Assembly (NCBI GenBank): GCA_008694505.1
Contig: VZDJ01007753.1
Location: 25,750,039-25,814,038 of the forward strand
Length of the DNA: 64,000 nt
Source of the DNA: Cyanoderma ruficeps
Taxonomy: Eukaryota; Chordata; Aves; Passeriformes; Timaliidae
Direction of reading: 5' to 3'
A program made the position numbers and the translations under genes. Below the pieces are notes generated by a model. It did not search any database, had not been told where the DNA came from, and saw only the letters and a list, made by a program, of their open reading frames with translations. Of the stretch, positions 39,293 to 52,588 are shown piece after piece. The first letter of the stretch is position 1; the number at the start of each line of letters is the position of its first letter.

Positions 39293-39296
39293 ATGA
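39240..39296 (+). promoter_or_regulatory. upstream ORF overlapping the ARHGAP5 start
   Basis: An ATG at 39240 opens an 18-residue frame that ends with TGA at 39294-39296. The sequence TTATGATGG places that stop inside the tandem ATG ATG of the ARHGAP5 start. This layout allows termination-reinitiation or competition for initiation, so it could set the basal translation level. The frame and overlap are read directly. Function is inferred. Confidence 0.5.
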
Positions 39297-42200
39297 TGGC
39301 AAAAAACAAAGAGCCACGCCCCCCATCTTATGCTGTTAGTGTTGTTGGACTGTCTGGAACTGAAAAGGATAAAGGTAATTGTGGAGTCGGAAAATCATGT
39401 TTGTGCAATAGATTCGTTCGTTCAAAAGCAGATGAATACTATCCTGAGCATACCTCTGTGCTTAGCACAATTGACTTTGGAGGAAGAGTTGTTAACAATG
39501 ATCACTTTTTGTACTGGGGTGACGTAACACAAAGTGGTGAGGATGGAATTGAGTGCAGAATTCATGTAATTGAGCAGACTGAGTTCATTGATGATCAGAC
39601 TTTCTTGCCTCATCGGAGTACGAATTTACAACCGTACATAAAACGTGCAGCTGCCTCCAAACTGCAGTCCGCAGAAAAACTAATGTACATTTGCACAGAT
39701 CAGTTAGGCTTGGAGCAAGACTTTGAGCAAAAACAAATGCCTGAAGGGAAATTAAACATAGATGGATTTTTATTGTGCATTGATGTAAGCCAAGGATGCA
39801 ATAGGAAGTTTGATGATCAACTTAAATTTGTGAATAATCTTTATATCCAGCTCTCAAAATCTAAAAAACCCATCATAATAGCGGCAACAAAATGTGATGA
39901 ATGTGTGGATCATTATCTGAGAGAGGTTCAGGCCTTTGCTTCAAATAAGAAGAACCTGGTAGTTGTGGAAACATCGGCAAGATTCAATGTCAATGTTGAA
40001 ACATGTTTTACTGCACTGGTACAAATGATGGATAAAACTCGTGGTAAACCTAAAATAATCCCCTATCTGGATGCCTATAAAACTCAAAGACAGTTAGTTG
40101 TTACGGCAACAGATAAGTTTGAAAAACTTGTCCAAACTGTGAGAGACTATCATGCAACTTGGAAAACTGTTAGTAACAAACTGAAAAACCACCCTGATTA
40201 TGAAGAGTACATAAATTTGGAAGGAACAAAAAAGGCCAAAAATACATTTTCAAAACACATAGAGCAACTTAAACAGGAACATATTAGAAAGAGAAAAGAA
40301 GAATATATTAATGCATTGCCAAGAGCTCTTAATACTCTTCTATCAAATCTTGATGAGATTGAATTTTTGAGCTGGTCGGAAGCCATGAAGGTATTGGAGA
40401 AAAGGCCTGACTTCCAGTCCTGTTTTGTAGTGCTTGAAAAGACACCCTGGGATGAAACTGACCACATAGATAAAGTGAATGACAGAAGGATTCCATTTGA
40501 CCTTCTCACTACCCTAGAGGCAGAAAAAGTTTATCAAAACCACGTGCAGCATCTTATATCTGAAAAAAGGAGGGTTGAAATGAAAGAGAAATTCAAAAAA
40601 ACTCTTGAGAAAATCCAATTCATTTCACCCGGGCAGCCATGGGAAGAAGTTATATGTTTTGTGGTGGAGGATGAAGCATTTAAGTACATCACTGATGCAG
40701 ATAGTAAGGAAGTGTATGGTAGGCATCAGAGGGAGATTGTTGAAAAAGCCAAAGAGGAGTTTCAAGAAATGCTTTTTGAACATTCAGAGCTATTTTATGA
40801 TCTGGATCTTAATGCAACACCAAGTACAGATAAAATGAGTGAAATTCATGCAGTTCTGAGTGAAGAACCTAGATACAAAGCTTTACAGAAACTTGCACCT
40901 GATAGAGAATCTCTTCTGCTCAAACACATAGGATTTGTTTATCACCCAACTAAAGAAACTTGTCTCAGTGGCCAAAACTGCATGGACATAAAAGTAGAAG
41001 AGTTGCTTGCCAACAGTCTTCTGCAACTAGACCACGGACGCTCAAATTTATACCATGATGGTGCCAACATTGATAAAATCAATCTCTTCATTTTGGGCAA
41101 AGATGGCCTTGCACAAGAATTGGCAAATGAAATTCGGACACAATCCACTGATGATGAATATGCATTAGATGGAAAAATATATGAGCTAGATCTTAGGCCA
41201 GTTGATGCCAAATCCCCGTACTTGCTGACTCAGTTGTGGACCTCAGCCTTCAAACCACATGGCTGTTTCTGCGTGTTTAACTCTATTGAATCACTGACTT
41301 TCATTGGGGAGTGCATTGCAAAAATAAGGGCTGAAGCATCTCAGATAAGGAGAGACAAGTATATGGCTAATCTTTCATTTACATTAATATTGGCTAACCA
41401 GAGGGACAGTGTTGGCAAGAATCTACCTATTCTGAGACATCAGGGGCAGCAATTGGCTAACAAGTTACAGTGTCCTTTTGTAGATGTGCCTGCTGGTACG
41501 TACCCACGCAAATTTAATGAGGCCCAAATAAAACAAGCTCTGAGGGGAGTACTGGAAGCAGTTAAACACAATTTTGATGTTGTAAGTCCAGTTCCCACCA
41601 TTAAAGATGTGTCAGAAGCTGACTTAAGGATTGTCATGTGTGCCATGTGTGGCGATCCGTTCAGTGTGGATCTTATTCTTTCCCCTTTCCTTGATTCTCA
41701 CTCCTGTAGCGCTGCTCAGGCTGGCCAGAGTAATTCTTTGATGCTTGATAAAATAATCGGTGAAAAGAGACGTCGAATACAGATAACTATATTATCATAT
41801 CATTCTTCAATTGGTGTAAGGAAAGATGAACTTGTTCATGGATACATACTGGTGTATTCTGCAAAGCGAAAGGCATCCATGGGAATGCTTCGGGCATTTC
41901 TTTCTGAAGTTCAGGATACGATTCCTGTCCAGTTGGTGGCTGTTACTGATAGCCAGGCGGACTTCTTCGAGAACGAAGCAATCAAGGAACTCATGACTGA
42001 AGGAGAACACATAGCGACAGAAATTACTGCTAAGTTTACAGCTTTATATTCATTATCTCAGTATCATCGTCAAACGGAGGTTTTCACGTTGTTCTTCAGT
42101 GATGTATTAGAGAAGAAAAACATGATTGAAAGTTCCTACATGTCGGACAGCACGAGGGAATCAACGCATACAAGTGAGGATGTTTTCCCAAGATCTCCGA

Positions 42201-43015
42201 GAGGAGGTTCTCTTGACTATAATTACCCAGATTCAGAGGATGATGCCGAAGGACCACCGCCTTACAGTCCAATTGGTGATGATGTGAGGTTACTTCCAGC
42301 ACCTAGTGATCGTTCAAAGTACCGACTGGATTTGGAAGGAAATGAGTATCCTATTCACAGTACACCAGTCAATTGTCATGACCACGAACGCAACCATAAA
42401 GTGCCTCCTCCGATAAAACCGAAACCACTCGTTCCAAGAACAAATGTGAAAAAACTGGATCCTAACCTCCTGAGAACAATTGAGGCAGGTATTGGCAAAA
42501 ACCCCAGGAAACAGCCTTCTCGAGTGCCTGCAGCACCCCCAGAAGATGCAGAACAATCTGACAACTATGCTGAACCTATTGACACGATTTACAAACATAA
42601 AGGCTTTGCAGATGATATCTATGCGGTTCCAGAGGATAGTCAGAATCGTATTATTAAAGTTCGAAACTCAATTGTTATAAATACCCAGGGTGAGGAAGAA
42701 AATGGGTTTTCTGATAGAGTGTCCAAGAGTCATGGGGAAAGAAGGCCTTCGAAATACAAGTACAAGTCTAAGACACTGTTCAGCAAAGCCAAGTCTTACT
42801 ATAGGAGAACACATTCAGATGCGAGTGATGATGAGGCTTTTACCACCTCTAAAACTAAGAGAAAAGGAAGACATAGGGGAAGTGAGGAAGACCCACTTCT
42901 TTCACCTGTTGAAACATGGAAGGGTGGCATAGATAATCCTGCTATTACATCGGATCAGGAATTGGATGACAAAAAAATGAAAAAGAAACCCCACAAAGTA
43001 AAAGAAGATAAGAAG
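39293..43015 (+). CDS. ARHGAP5: p190-B RhoGAP (Rho GTPase-activating protein 5), main coding exon
   Basis: This exon encodes residues 1-1241 of p190-B, a cytoplasmic GAP that turns off Rho-family GTPases downstream of integrin and growth-factor signalling. The N-terminal GTPase-like domain has a P-loop (GNCGVGKS, residues 28-35), a TKCD base-recognition motif (199-202) and ETSA (226-229). From family knowledge, four FF repeats follow (about 267-550), then two pseudo-GTPase modules (about 590-765 and 780-945). The tail has tyrosines in YAEP (Y1092) and DDIYAVP (Y1110) contexts and a lysine-rich stretch just before the exon end, which in the p190 family binds acidic lipids. The open frame extends 24 nt upstream without an ATG, so the start is 39293 or, with better context (A at -3, G at +4), 39296. 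The exon ends on a codon boundary at AAG|GTAAGA. Reading through the donor adds VRQLI and a stop. Similarity to the mammalian protein is near-continuous and there are no frameshifts. Confidence 0.98.
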
Positions 43016-43223
43016 GTAAGACAATTAATTTAAATTTTTTTTACGACTTCTGGTGCGTTGTAAAATGGAAAGAGACAAAATATACAAGTGTTGCACTCTA
43101 TTTTAAAACAGGTACTTTACAATTTTCAAACTATATTTGTTTGATTTTTTGTCTTCCTTTCAAGTTGCTTGGAATTAGCAAACCTTAGGGAATGAGATGG
43201 TTTGTCTACCTTATCATCTGTTC

Positions 43224-43229
43224 AATAAA
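43224..43229 (+). terminator. potential intronic polyadenylation signal
   Basis: A canonical AATAAA lies 209 nt after the intron 2 donor and is followed about 50 nt later by a GT/T-rich run (GGTGGTGTGTTTTTTTT). Use of it with retention of the donor would give a protein ending VRQLI after residue 1241, without the RhoGAP domain. Only the motif and spacing are seen. Use is inferred. Confidence 0.3.
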
Positions 43230-44112
43230 TAACAGTTATTTTCATCTCTACTTACATGTAGAGCCTTCCATTTGAGTAAGGTGGTGTGTTTTTTTTAAGG
43301 AAAAAGCTGCTTTGTGAGTTCTTGAGTAGAACTACTTCTTTCAGTTCTTGGAATTTTTGCTGTTGGAATGAGGTTTAGGGCTTGTGATTGAAAGGAGCGA
43401 TTTCTTTTTAATTCTTAGTTGTCTACCTGGAACTCTAGAACAAGTGCCTAAAAATGAAACTATATAGTAGACTACTGCATTTTCCTAGTGTGGGCAAACA
43501 GGTAGTCAAGTTGAAAGTTGTTCTACCTTTATGGTTTTCTATACAAGCAGAATAAAGGGAACAAAATAGGGAAATAAAGGGAAAATAATAATGTTGTAGT
43601 TTGCTTATTTTTTGCCTAGCTGTCTGAAAAGTTGTGTCATCAAGATAGTGTTGTGGTATGGGTTCTAGATGTACATTCTTTATAGTTTAGATTTTAATTT
43701 TAGGCTAGCAGTCGTGTTTGATATAGTTTTGACATTAAATTAGGAGTGTTCCTGATCAGTTAGATGTTTTCTTTCTTGTCTCAAAATAATCTGACCTTTT
43801 TAATATTGTCTTTTGTAGCATTTTTAAAATGTCACTTTTTTAGCTTAAATCTGATAGTACTTGAATAACATAAATAAGTTTTGTTACAGTAGAGAATAGT
43901 TAAATTTAACTAATAGGTAAAATTCTTCCTGGTATGCAGCTGTGATTTGAATTACACATGACTGATGTAAAGGCCACTAGATTTTCTTAAGGCTTACTCA
44001 TAAGGGATAATGATGTCTTGTGGGTATAAAATCATATGGTTAAAAATAGTTTGAAGTTACTCTTTTGGAGAAACTTAGATTTTTTTAAAAAACAATAATT
44101 CATATACTTTTC

Positions 44113-44180
44113 ATAGAATCAGTGAACATCCTGAGTTGAAAGGAACCCATAAAGATCGAGTCCAACTTCTGTACTTCTTT
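44113..44180 (-). mobile_element. CR1 LINE 3' tip in ARHGAP5 intron 2
   Basis: The sequence CATAGAATCAGTGAACATCC, then GAGTTGAAAGGAACC and AAAGATCGAGTCCAACT, is a reversed CR1 tail. Only the last ~70 bp are recognisable. Confidence 0.75.
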
Positions 44181-46649
44181 TGCTTGAAATAATCTTTCTA
44201 CCTAGAAGTCAAAATGTAGTTGCCTGATCTTCCTACTGTCCCAGCTGTGTTGAGTTGAGAGCAAGTTACTCTGAGTTGAATATTTATGTGATAAATGGAG
44301 TAGATCTACTATGGTGGGGTCTTCTCTTCCTGAAATTGTGTCAGGAAACCCTCTGATGGCTCTACCAAAGCCTCCACTTTTGGTTTTGCCCAAGTGAGAA
44401 GAAGCCTAAATTGGTGGTTTCAGGCTGTTTTAATTTTTATAGTGGATAAGTTTCTTGAAGAGTAGAATTGTTTTAAGTTTTGATTGGTTTTGCTTTGGTT
44501 TGTGATTTGCTGGTTATGTGAGTGTTTTTTTTGTGAGGGGGGTTGTATTTTACTCACAAGTAGCAAAGCTGCTACGGTTAAATTAGTGAAAACTTTGAAC
44601 AATTCTGGAGATTATTGTAATTGAGAAAACAAATTTAACTTGTTAGGTCAAATGTTTGCTGGTTTTCAAGGTATCTTGAGTGCTCTGTGCTTTTGATAAG
44701 TAGTGGCTTCTCTGTGTTGACTTGAATGAAGTGAGAGTAGTTCCAGTTTGAGTGAGTCATTCTAGTTCATTATCTGTTTTTTAGCAGTTAATTTTATTTC
44801 AGAAGAGGTGCAGTGTTTTGAGTTTTGGAACTTTTTCTGCATGTTCTCCTGTGTTGTTTCGGATGAGCAGCTAGCAGTCTTTTATTACAGAAATGCAAAA
44901 ATTATTCAGATTATGTTGTCCTTGTCAAGTGTTTTTTGGTCCATGTGAGAGATGTTAGTGCATCACTGCTTACTGATTGCTGGGGTTTTTTGAAAATTTT
45001 GACCCCTTGAATGTGAAAGAGGTAAATAGAACTTGTGTACTTATTTCTGACTATTTCTTAAATATCTTATTACTAGTTTTTCTGAATTGTTCAGCTCTAT
45101 GTAAAGGGAAAATAGATAGAATGCATGTGTCACTATTCTTACCTTCATTATAGTGATTCTGAAATACAGAAATCTTGTGAACAAAATGAATTTGTTTGGA
45201 AGAATTTGAATTATAAAGTCTGAACTCCTAATTGTCTTTTTCAAAGATTGGTTTTTTGGTTTTTTTTTTAAAGCCCAAGTAGGATGTAGTGTTCTTGATA
45301 CTCCTTGCATTTTTGTTGGTTTGAGATGTGGTGTTTCTGGGTGGGTTTCTTGTGAGGTGTTTCAGGAGAGACATGGCTCTGCTGAAGGATGCTCATTCTG
45401 TCCTGATCCTTTCAGGCACCAGCTCAGGATAAAGTCACATAAAAATAAGGGCACTGGGACAGATATAGAAAGGCAGAGAATGGATGTAGAGTGATTGTAG
45501 GGTTCAGATAAAACAACTGAAAGGAAAAAGGCAAGAGTTGGGTGAGTAGGAAAAAGGAAGGAAGATTTGACAAACAATAGAGTAGGAAAATGAGCTGCTG
45601 TAGTTTGGCTAACACATATGTATCAAACTTTAAAAGTCTATTGTGGACACATGTTATTAAAGGCAGAAGTAAATACTCAGAGTTGTGCTACTTGTTGCAA
45701 TTTGGAAGCATAAATTAGAACGTTTTACTGTGAAAAATATAGCAATGACAAAGCTGTGGCAAGCAGGTAGTTACTTGCAAAGTCATGTAATGCTTCTTAT
45801 TGCCAAAAGAAGCAATTTAAAACTCAGACCAGTTAAGCAAGTGTGCTTTGGTCTGAATTATTTGCCCATTATTTTTGTCCGTAACACTGTGCTAGTGTTC
45901 TTAGATCTTGTTTTGGTGTACTGATAGTCAGAACTGGAAGAGAATTGTCCTTGAGCTCTTCTCTCAATTATCACAGAAATATTTCCTCTGAAAACTTTTA
46001 TCCCCTCTTTCTGAAAAACCTGTCCAGAGCTTCTTATTCTTCTGTATTGGTGGAAGAATTTTGGAATTCCTATTTTTCACCCTTCCTGATTGTAACCTTT
46101 CTCCTGAAGTGTTTCTTTTTCTGACTGGTCACGTCCAAACTGCTGAAGAGAAAACGGCTACTTCTTGGCCTGAGTTTTAGAAGATTTAAAAAAAAAATTG
46201 GATATTTTCCTCTGAACCTCTGTTTTTGAATGAGGATGAGTGAAACTGTGCATAGTATTGCAAGGAATGTCACAGCAGTGCATCGTGTAATCTTAATGTT
46301 TGCTGATACCTACTAGAAATCACTACTGGACACAATTGTGTGATTGCAGCCAACCTTTGCTTAGCTGCAGTTGCTGTCACTTTAGGTACCTTTGGCCTGC
46401 CCTTGTCCTTGATCATTTCCAGGCAATGACTCCATACGGCACAGTGCAGGTGGTTTATTGTACATACACACATGTATAGTACCTGTACATTACAGCATGT
46501 GCTACAGGCACAATACAGCACATATGTTTTGTTAGTTGCTTATTCCAGTGCAGGACTTTTCCATTACTCTACAACTTTGTCCTTTTTGTTGCTGAATATC
46601 ATCTTTTTTCTGCTCCTCCAGTTGTCATTGTAATTTCCTATATGCCATC

Positions 46650-46715
46650 ACCAAGTGCCTTACTAAAGTCCAGATTAGTAAAATCAACAGATGGTGGTGC
46701 TATCTTTGCCTCTAG
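46650..46715 (-). mobile_element. possible CR1 remnant
   Basis: The words GCCTTACTAAAGTCCAGATTAG and nearby ATCAACAGATG resemble the reversed CR1 reverse-transcriptase segment usually reading TTACTAAAGTCCAGGTAGA. The match is short and could be chance. Confidence 0.35.
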
Positions 46716-49700
46716 AAAAGAAAAGGTGGGAAAGGCTGAATCAGTATAGTGTTATTTGTGATACACCCACCTTTATCCTATTTTATTTTAGTAGCACATG
46801 TCTAAATGTTCTGAAAAAATTATGACATGACCTTGTATGTGCTATTAACAAATGGACCGTTGAACTTTTATAAATATGAAGACAAGCAGGAGGAGAAGAG
46901 AGCAAGCAGAGTGGTTTGAATCACAGGACTTTTTAGGCCACGTTCATGTATAGTTGTGGGTGCACACTGAGCTTGAAATATTTCAAGTGTATGTTGTTCA
47001 ATATTTGAAGTGCATGTCGTGTGCTAATATTTGTTAAACTGTAGTGCCCTTCTTTCTTCACCTACAGAACTACTTCTGGAAAGTTTCTCTTAGGAAAAAA
47101 GCACCTTGTCCTTTCTGCTGTTAAACAAAATAGCAAAAGAGATGCATTCTGCAGAGTGAATTCTCCCCTATATTGGCATGCTTTCTATGTTTGATTATAT
47201 ATTTCCTTCGTGGTGTTCACAAAGTTAGAGGAACTAAGCGCAGACTAAAATGTTAAAATGCAGCTTTGCCTCAGCTGTTTCTTCTTTGCCAAGTTAGTCC
47301 TCTCCAGCTGAGATGTGTGCTTATTCATCTCCGTATCTTTACCAAAAACTGGAAGTGGGAATTGCAAGTAGATGCTTGTCTCAATTAGAATTTTTAACAT
47401 TAATGTCTAGTGTAAACATTATTGGTGTGTTGGTACATGTGAAAAGCAGCAGCCTTGCAAGCTAGCAGTTTAACTTAATGAGTTTGGAGATACAGAACAA
47501 CAGAAACTGCAGAAAATTTCAGGTCAGGAAAGGGCATGAAGATTCCTAGAGGAAAAGGATCTTACTGAAGGAAGCAGCAAGATCCTAATATTCTAATCCC
47601 TATATTCTAATATCTTAGATAGGAAGAATTGCTTCAATAACCTTAAAGCTGCAACTGATGCATTTTATGCATTAATATGAATCCCAAACCACAGTAGTCC
47701 TTGGCTTTCCATTTTTCTCACTGTGTAAACAAGCCCAGTGTAAATATTAAAAAACCTATTTGTCAATTATTACAGATGATTAATTATTACCATGAAATAA
47801 TAGCAAGTTATTTTTGACCATTGTCATAATTTAGTGATTGCACTTCAGCAGGAAGCCTGCTTGATGTGGAAACCTGTAGCTATTCCATATAGTGACAATT
47901 AATAACCTCATTACTTGTTTTTACAATGGAATTGATGAGTATTAAAACTTTACCCACCTACTTCAGAGCTCTTATCTTTGTGAACACTTTGAGATATGTT
48001 CAATGTCTGATTTAGGCTGGGTTTTTTTCACCTCTTATAGAAAGATTATAGTTGTTTAGGTTTTTGTTCTCCACAACATTTCAAGAACAGCAAATATCCT
48101 GAGTAAATTTTTGCAATGGGAAAGGCAGAGCCTTATTTTGAATTTTTTAAGTGCTTCTGAAAACAAATCCTAACTATAGAGATCTTGTAAACCATATAGT
48201 AAATTAACTGTTTAGTGATAATTCTTTGGCATGCTATTGTTGAAATCTGCAAAAATTTCACTCTTTAGGTTCTTTGGCCAGTGGTCAATAGTTTGATAAT
48301 TCAAGGTCTGATTTTTTTTTCTGTGAATGGAGTTTCCATCTGTATTGCTGAATTAAATCTGAGAAACGTTGTTTTAAAACATTCTGCCTTGTAACCCCAT
48401 TTGCAGACAGCGCTTGTTGTTTCCAAAGAAGTTTCTTTACATTTTCCTTTTACCAAAATGATTGTAAGATGCTTTTTACTTTTAATTATTTTGAAAACTT
48501 TTCTCAGTATTTCAGCAAGAAAAAATCTACTAGCATCTTGATGAATTCTCACATATTTTACTCTGACTTTATAGAACACAAAGCAGTGCATTTGCCATCT
48601 ATTTTTCTATGCTTAAACTTGCTTACTGCCATTATAATTTCAAAACTGTCTGAAATTTTATGTTAAAACTGGAATGTTATGTTAAAATCATGGAAATAGT
48701 GTGAGGAACCATAGAGCCCATGTGTGTTGATCTCAGTTTCAGTCAGTATGTGAGCAATGGGAGATCAACTTAAAATTTTACTCGGCTGTTCTTGTGTAAA
48801 TTCAGTGGTTAATTTAGCAGAACACCATCTACTTCAGACTGGAATGTGCAGTGAATTTTTTTTTCCCGAAGAATGTAGGAAATATCAGAATCTGTACTTT
48901 CAGGTTTTGCCTGTTCAAATTTAATACTCTTAATATACATATTTATACATATGCCTTCTTGAGCCTTTGTAGTTTAAAACAGTGTAACAAACTGGAATTC
49001 TAAAAATGGCAGAAGCATGAAGGGAAGGAAGAACATGTTAGGGACAGTGATCTGCATTATTCATATTTCATACAGTTTCTGAAGAGCTAGCTATGAATTA
49101 GAGATTACAAATACTTTTATTAAGCCAATAAAGTGAGTGCTGTTCACGGTGCGTGGTTTTATGAAGTATTTTCCTAGTCCTGGAAGTATTGACTTTGACC
49201 CTAGGGCTGACTGCAGACGAAGCAGGCAGAACATTTCCTTTGCATCAAAAGTAGTAGTGAAATATTTTGGAGGTAGAGAAGTGGCTGAATTTCTTCTTTA
49301 ATAAATAAATTATTAATGGTAGTTCTGGTTGGATGGGAATTAAAGAAAAAAAAAAACCTGTCTTGTATAGAAGGCTTGCTAAAGTAAGCGGCCCATCCAT
49401 GAAGGGGCTTGATAGGATTTTGGCAGTTTTTAATTTTCTAGGTTAATTTTAAAAGGTTGTATTTAAGTGTGTTGTACTCTCAAGACTCAGAGCTGGCTGA
49501 AGTCTTAGCTTAGTTTCTCTCTAGATGATGAGTGCTGCTTGGCTGCTTCCCTAGTACCTGTAGTCAAGAGGGTTAAGCCTGAGTATTCTTTACTTCTATT
49601 TTTTTAAAGTTAATGTTCTTTGTAATAATATTTGTGGTTTTGAAATCAAGACTTGGATACTGTTCCATGCTAGAGTATATTTTTTTGTGTTTACCTTGTC

Positions 49701-52440
49701 TTACGTTAAGGGGACTTTAGCTAATCTTTTGCAACATGTATTTTGATGATTGAAATACTGCAAAATAAAGCAATATTGCAAGTAAATGCAGTGCAAGGCA
49801 AGTTTGGAATTTTCAGAGTTAAAATGCTTTCCTGCCAAAATACATAAGGATCAGTTGGAGGCTTGGCATTAACCTCTGTTAGGGTATGAAGAGAAGTTGT
49901 CTTTGGCAAGAAGCAAGTGGTGAAACCCATGCTGAAAGCTCAACGTAAGTGCAGCAATCAGTTATACACAGCCCCACAGATCTGTAGGGAAACTAAGGAT
50001 TTCAGTGTTACGGTCTTGGGCTTGTGTTTTAATTACTAGCATGATAGCAGTGGTACGTGAACAATGGGCTTTTTGCTAGGCCTAAGTAACAAAAGTGCTG
50101 GTGCTTGTCTTCTTTAACTTGGTGCCTATTAGTCCTTTTTTATGATGATGTCGGAGAAGCATACAAAATCGGTTTTGGCTGTGGCCACATTAGTACTTGC
50201 TGCATGCAGTATTACATGACTGCTGCCTTGTGGGGCGTAGGTGTACTGGGGAGAATGATTGAACTAAAAATACCTGGGGCAAAATCATAATCTCTCTGCC
50301 AAAATCTAGGGATTTTGAAATGGTTCACCTTACTCAGGTGCTGTGTTACTAAATGAATAATTTAATGTTTAGCAGTTTCTATTTGTTGTTTCATTAGAGA
50401 TGTTTTAAAAGTTAATTTGACACAGAAAAAGTTATGGTAGTCATTGTCTTGACTAGCAAATCTAAAAGTTCCATTCTCTGTTTGATGGATCAGAAAAAAT
50501 GCTGTTTTGTCAGAGTGGGGAACAGGGATTAAAGAAAAGCTTTCACTAAGACATACTTTTGTTAGAAATAAGACCTATCTTTTTTTCCCTGGAGTCAGTT
50601 GGTCTTTTGGCAAAGATCAAGTCTTTTGCACAGAATACCTTTTTGTTCAGAGCAGGTTCTCCACTTAAGAAATCTAGACCAGTGACTTCAGGAAAGTATG
50701 GAAGTCTAAAATTAGGAAATAGCATGTTGGCTTTTCTTAAAGCCTTAAAGTTTTGTTTTTAATTTACAGAACTATTTTTTGTAAAGGTCATGTAGGTAGT
50801 GTTACTTATGGCAGGATTTGATTTATGCTGTCATTTTATGTCAGAGTTTATGCAGTCACATACCCCAAAAGAAAGGCAAACAATGAGATAGGTATGTTAA
50901 TAAATATTGGACAGGAAAGTTACAGAATATATAATGATACATAATGAGAAATAGCTGATAAACTTGTAACTGCCTTGTGAAATTGTAATTTCGCGTTCTA
51001 CTCTGCCTTTAGACCAGTTTGCAAAGGACTTCAGTGTAGGGGATTTTCTCTTTCCCTTTAGTCTTTATTCTTTTATTCTTTATGCTTCATTAAGTTCTTT
51101 AGACAAATTCTCACTTTCCAAATTGGGGATTTAAACTGTTTCCAGGTAAAGAGTTCATCTAAGAAACCTTTCTGTGTTTCTGTGCGCATAATATCATATG
51201 TGATATGGCAGTCCCTTGCAGCCTGTCTTCTAAAAGCTGGACAATTATTACAAAAAAGCATGCTTTACTCCAATTTTGTAGTTGTGTCCAGGATTTCATA
51301 CTAGGTCCAGGTATTCTACACAGATAATATTTGTAATTACAGTTGTAATTTGTAATATTTGTAATTTTTCTGTAGCGTCCTAGTTCATTATTCCATTTAC
51401 CTGGCTGCTTTCCAAGAGGCACACAGAGCCTTTTTCTGTCTTGTTGATCTTAAATGTACAGTCTTGCTTATATCTTGCTTCATTTATTCTGCCATGGTGG
51501 GAATGTGTACTGAAAACCATGGGGAAAAAAATTTGAATTTTCTTCCTTTCTTTACTGCCTTAATATATGTATCTAAAATGATCTTTCATTTAACATTTGA
51601 CAAAGATGTTTTCACTGAGTTTTATACATGGTTTAGCTTCAGCTTAGCCCTTTCAGCTGTTGCTCATCTGAACTGGATGCTGCCTAAATAGCATTTTGAT
51701 GTAATTTATATTTTCATCAGTATTCAGAGATGAATTGTGGTATCTGATACAATATAATTCTTGTAATCATCCAAGTCTGATTTATCAGTTCCACTGATAA
51801 AAGTCCTTCTCAGTGGAAAAAAAAAATAAAACCAGGAAAGCTCCATATGAAAATCACCATCTTAGATTTGATTGTGTGCAAACCTCGTTTTGGCTAAAAT
51901 CCTGTGCCTGCAACTTGAGCTTCAAGACTTGATTGCTTGTTAGTCATTGTCCATCATCCTGTTTATTGTATAGTTGCAAGATAAAGATTATTTAGTATCT
52001 TTAAATACATGCAGAAGACACCAACCTTGTTTTGGTTTTATGACACCAGAGTTTTATCCTGACAATTTCTAAAGAGGTGTGGTTCAGATGTGGTTCCTGA
52101 GTGCTCAAAGACTCTGAACAAGTCACAGCACTCTGAACAAGTGGTGTCTTTACTTGTGTTCCTGTGGTCTTTCAGTTACTGATATCCTGGGTAATCCTCT
52201 TCCTAACATAGTACAAAAAGGATCAACACTTTTGGAAGTTGAGTTCCTTTTATCTAATGTATTATTACTTTATAAGTTAAGTGCTTTATAATTTTAAAAG
52301 TACATTTAATTTTTATTAATTCAATTTGCTGTAGAGATGTCTGATACATGTATGATCTGATTGTGTTTACTGAATGGTTGAAATATGAGTTGGTTAAAGT
52401 GTTGCTTGAATATTACTTAAATAACTCTGTTTTGTTGTAG

Positions 52441-52588
52441 CCAAAAAAGAAAACTAAGACATTCAATCCTCCAATCCGTAGAAACTGGGAAAGTAATTAC
52501 TTTGGGATGCCCCTACAGGATTTGGTTACACCTGAGAAACCAATACCTCTGTTTGTTGAAAAATGTGTGCAATTCATTGAAGATACAG
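52441..52588 (+). CDS. ARHGAP5: ARHGAP5 coding exon 3, start of the RhoGAP domain
   Basis: This 148-nt exon continues the ARHGAP5 frame in phase 0 after the intron that begins at 43016. It is bounded by the acceptor TTTTGTTGTAG and the donor ACAG|GTAAGA, and ends one base into a codon. It encodes 49 residues (1242-1290): the rest of the polybasic stretch (PKKKTK), a linker with [10 protein letters not shown], and the first part of the RhoGAP fold (MPLQDLV through [12 protein letters not shown]). In the family the next exon supplies the LYRVSG segment with the catalytic arginine finger. I could not find that segment between 52589 and 64000, so the catalytic residue and the C-terminus lie outside the window. 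Confidence 0.96.

Larger units (their letters stand above)
43016..52440 (+). other. ARHGAP5: ARHGAP5 intron 2
   Basis: The intron is bounded by GTAAGA and TTGTTGTAG and lies in phase 0. It is AT-rich and mostly without recognisable features. It contains a CR1 tip at 44.1 kb, a possible CR1 scrap at 46.7 kb and a potential polyadenylation signal near its 5' end. I see no further exon in it. Confidence 0.85.
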
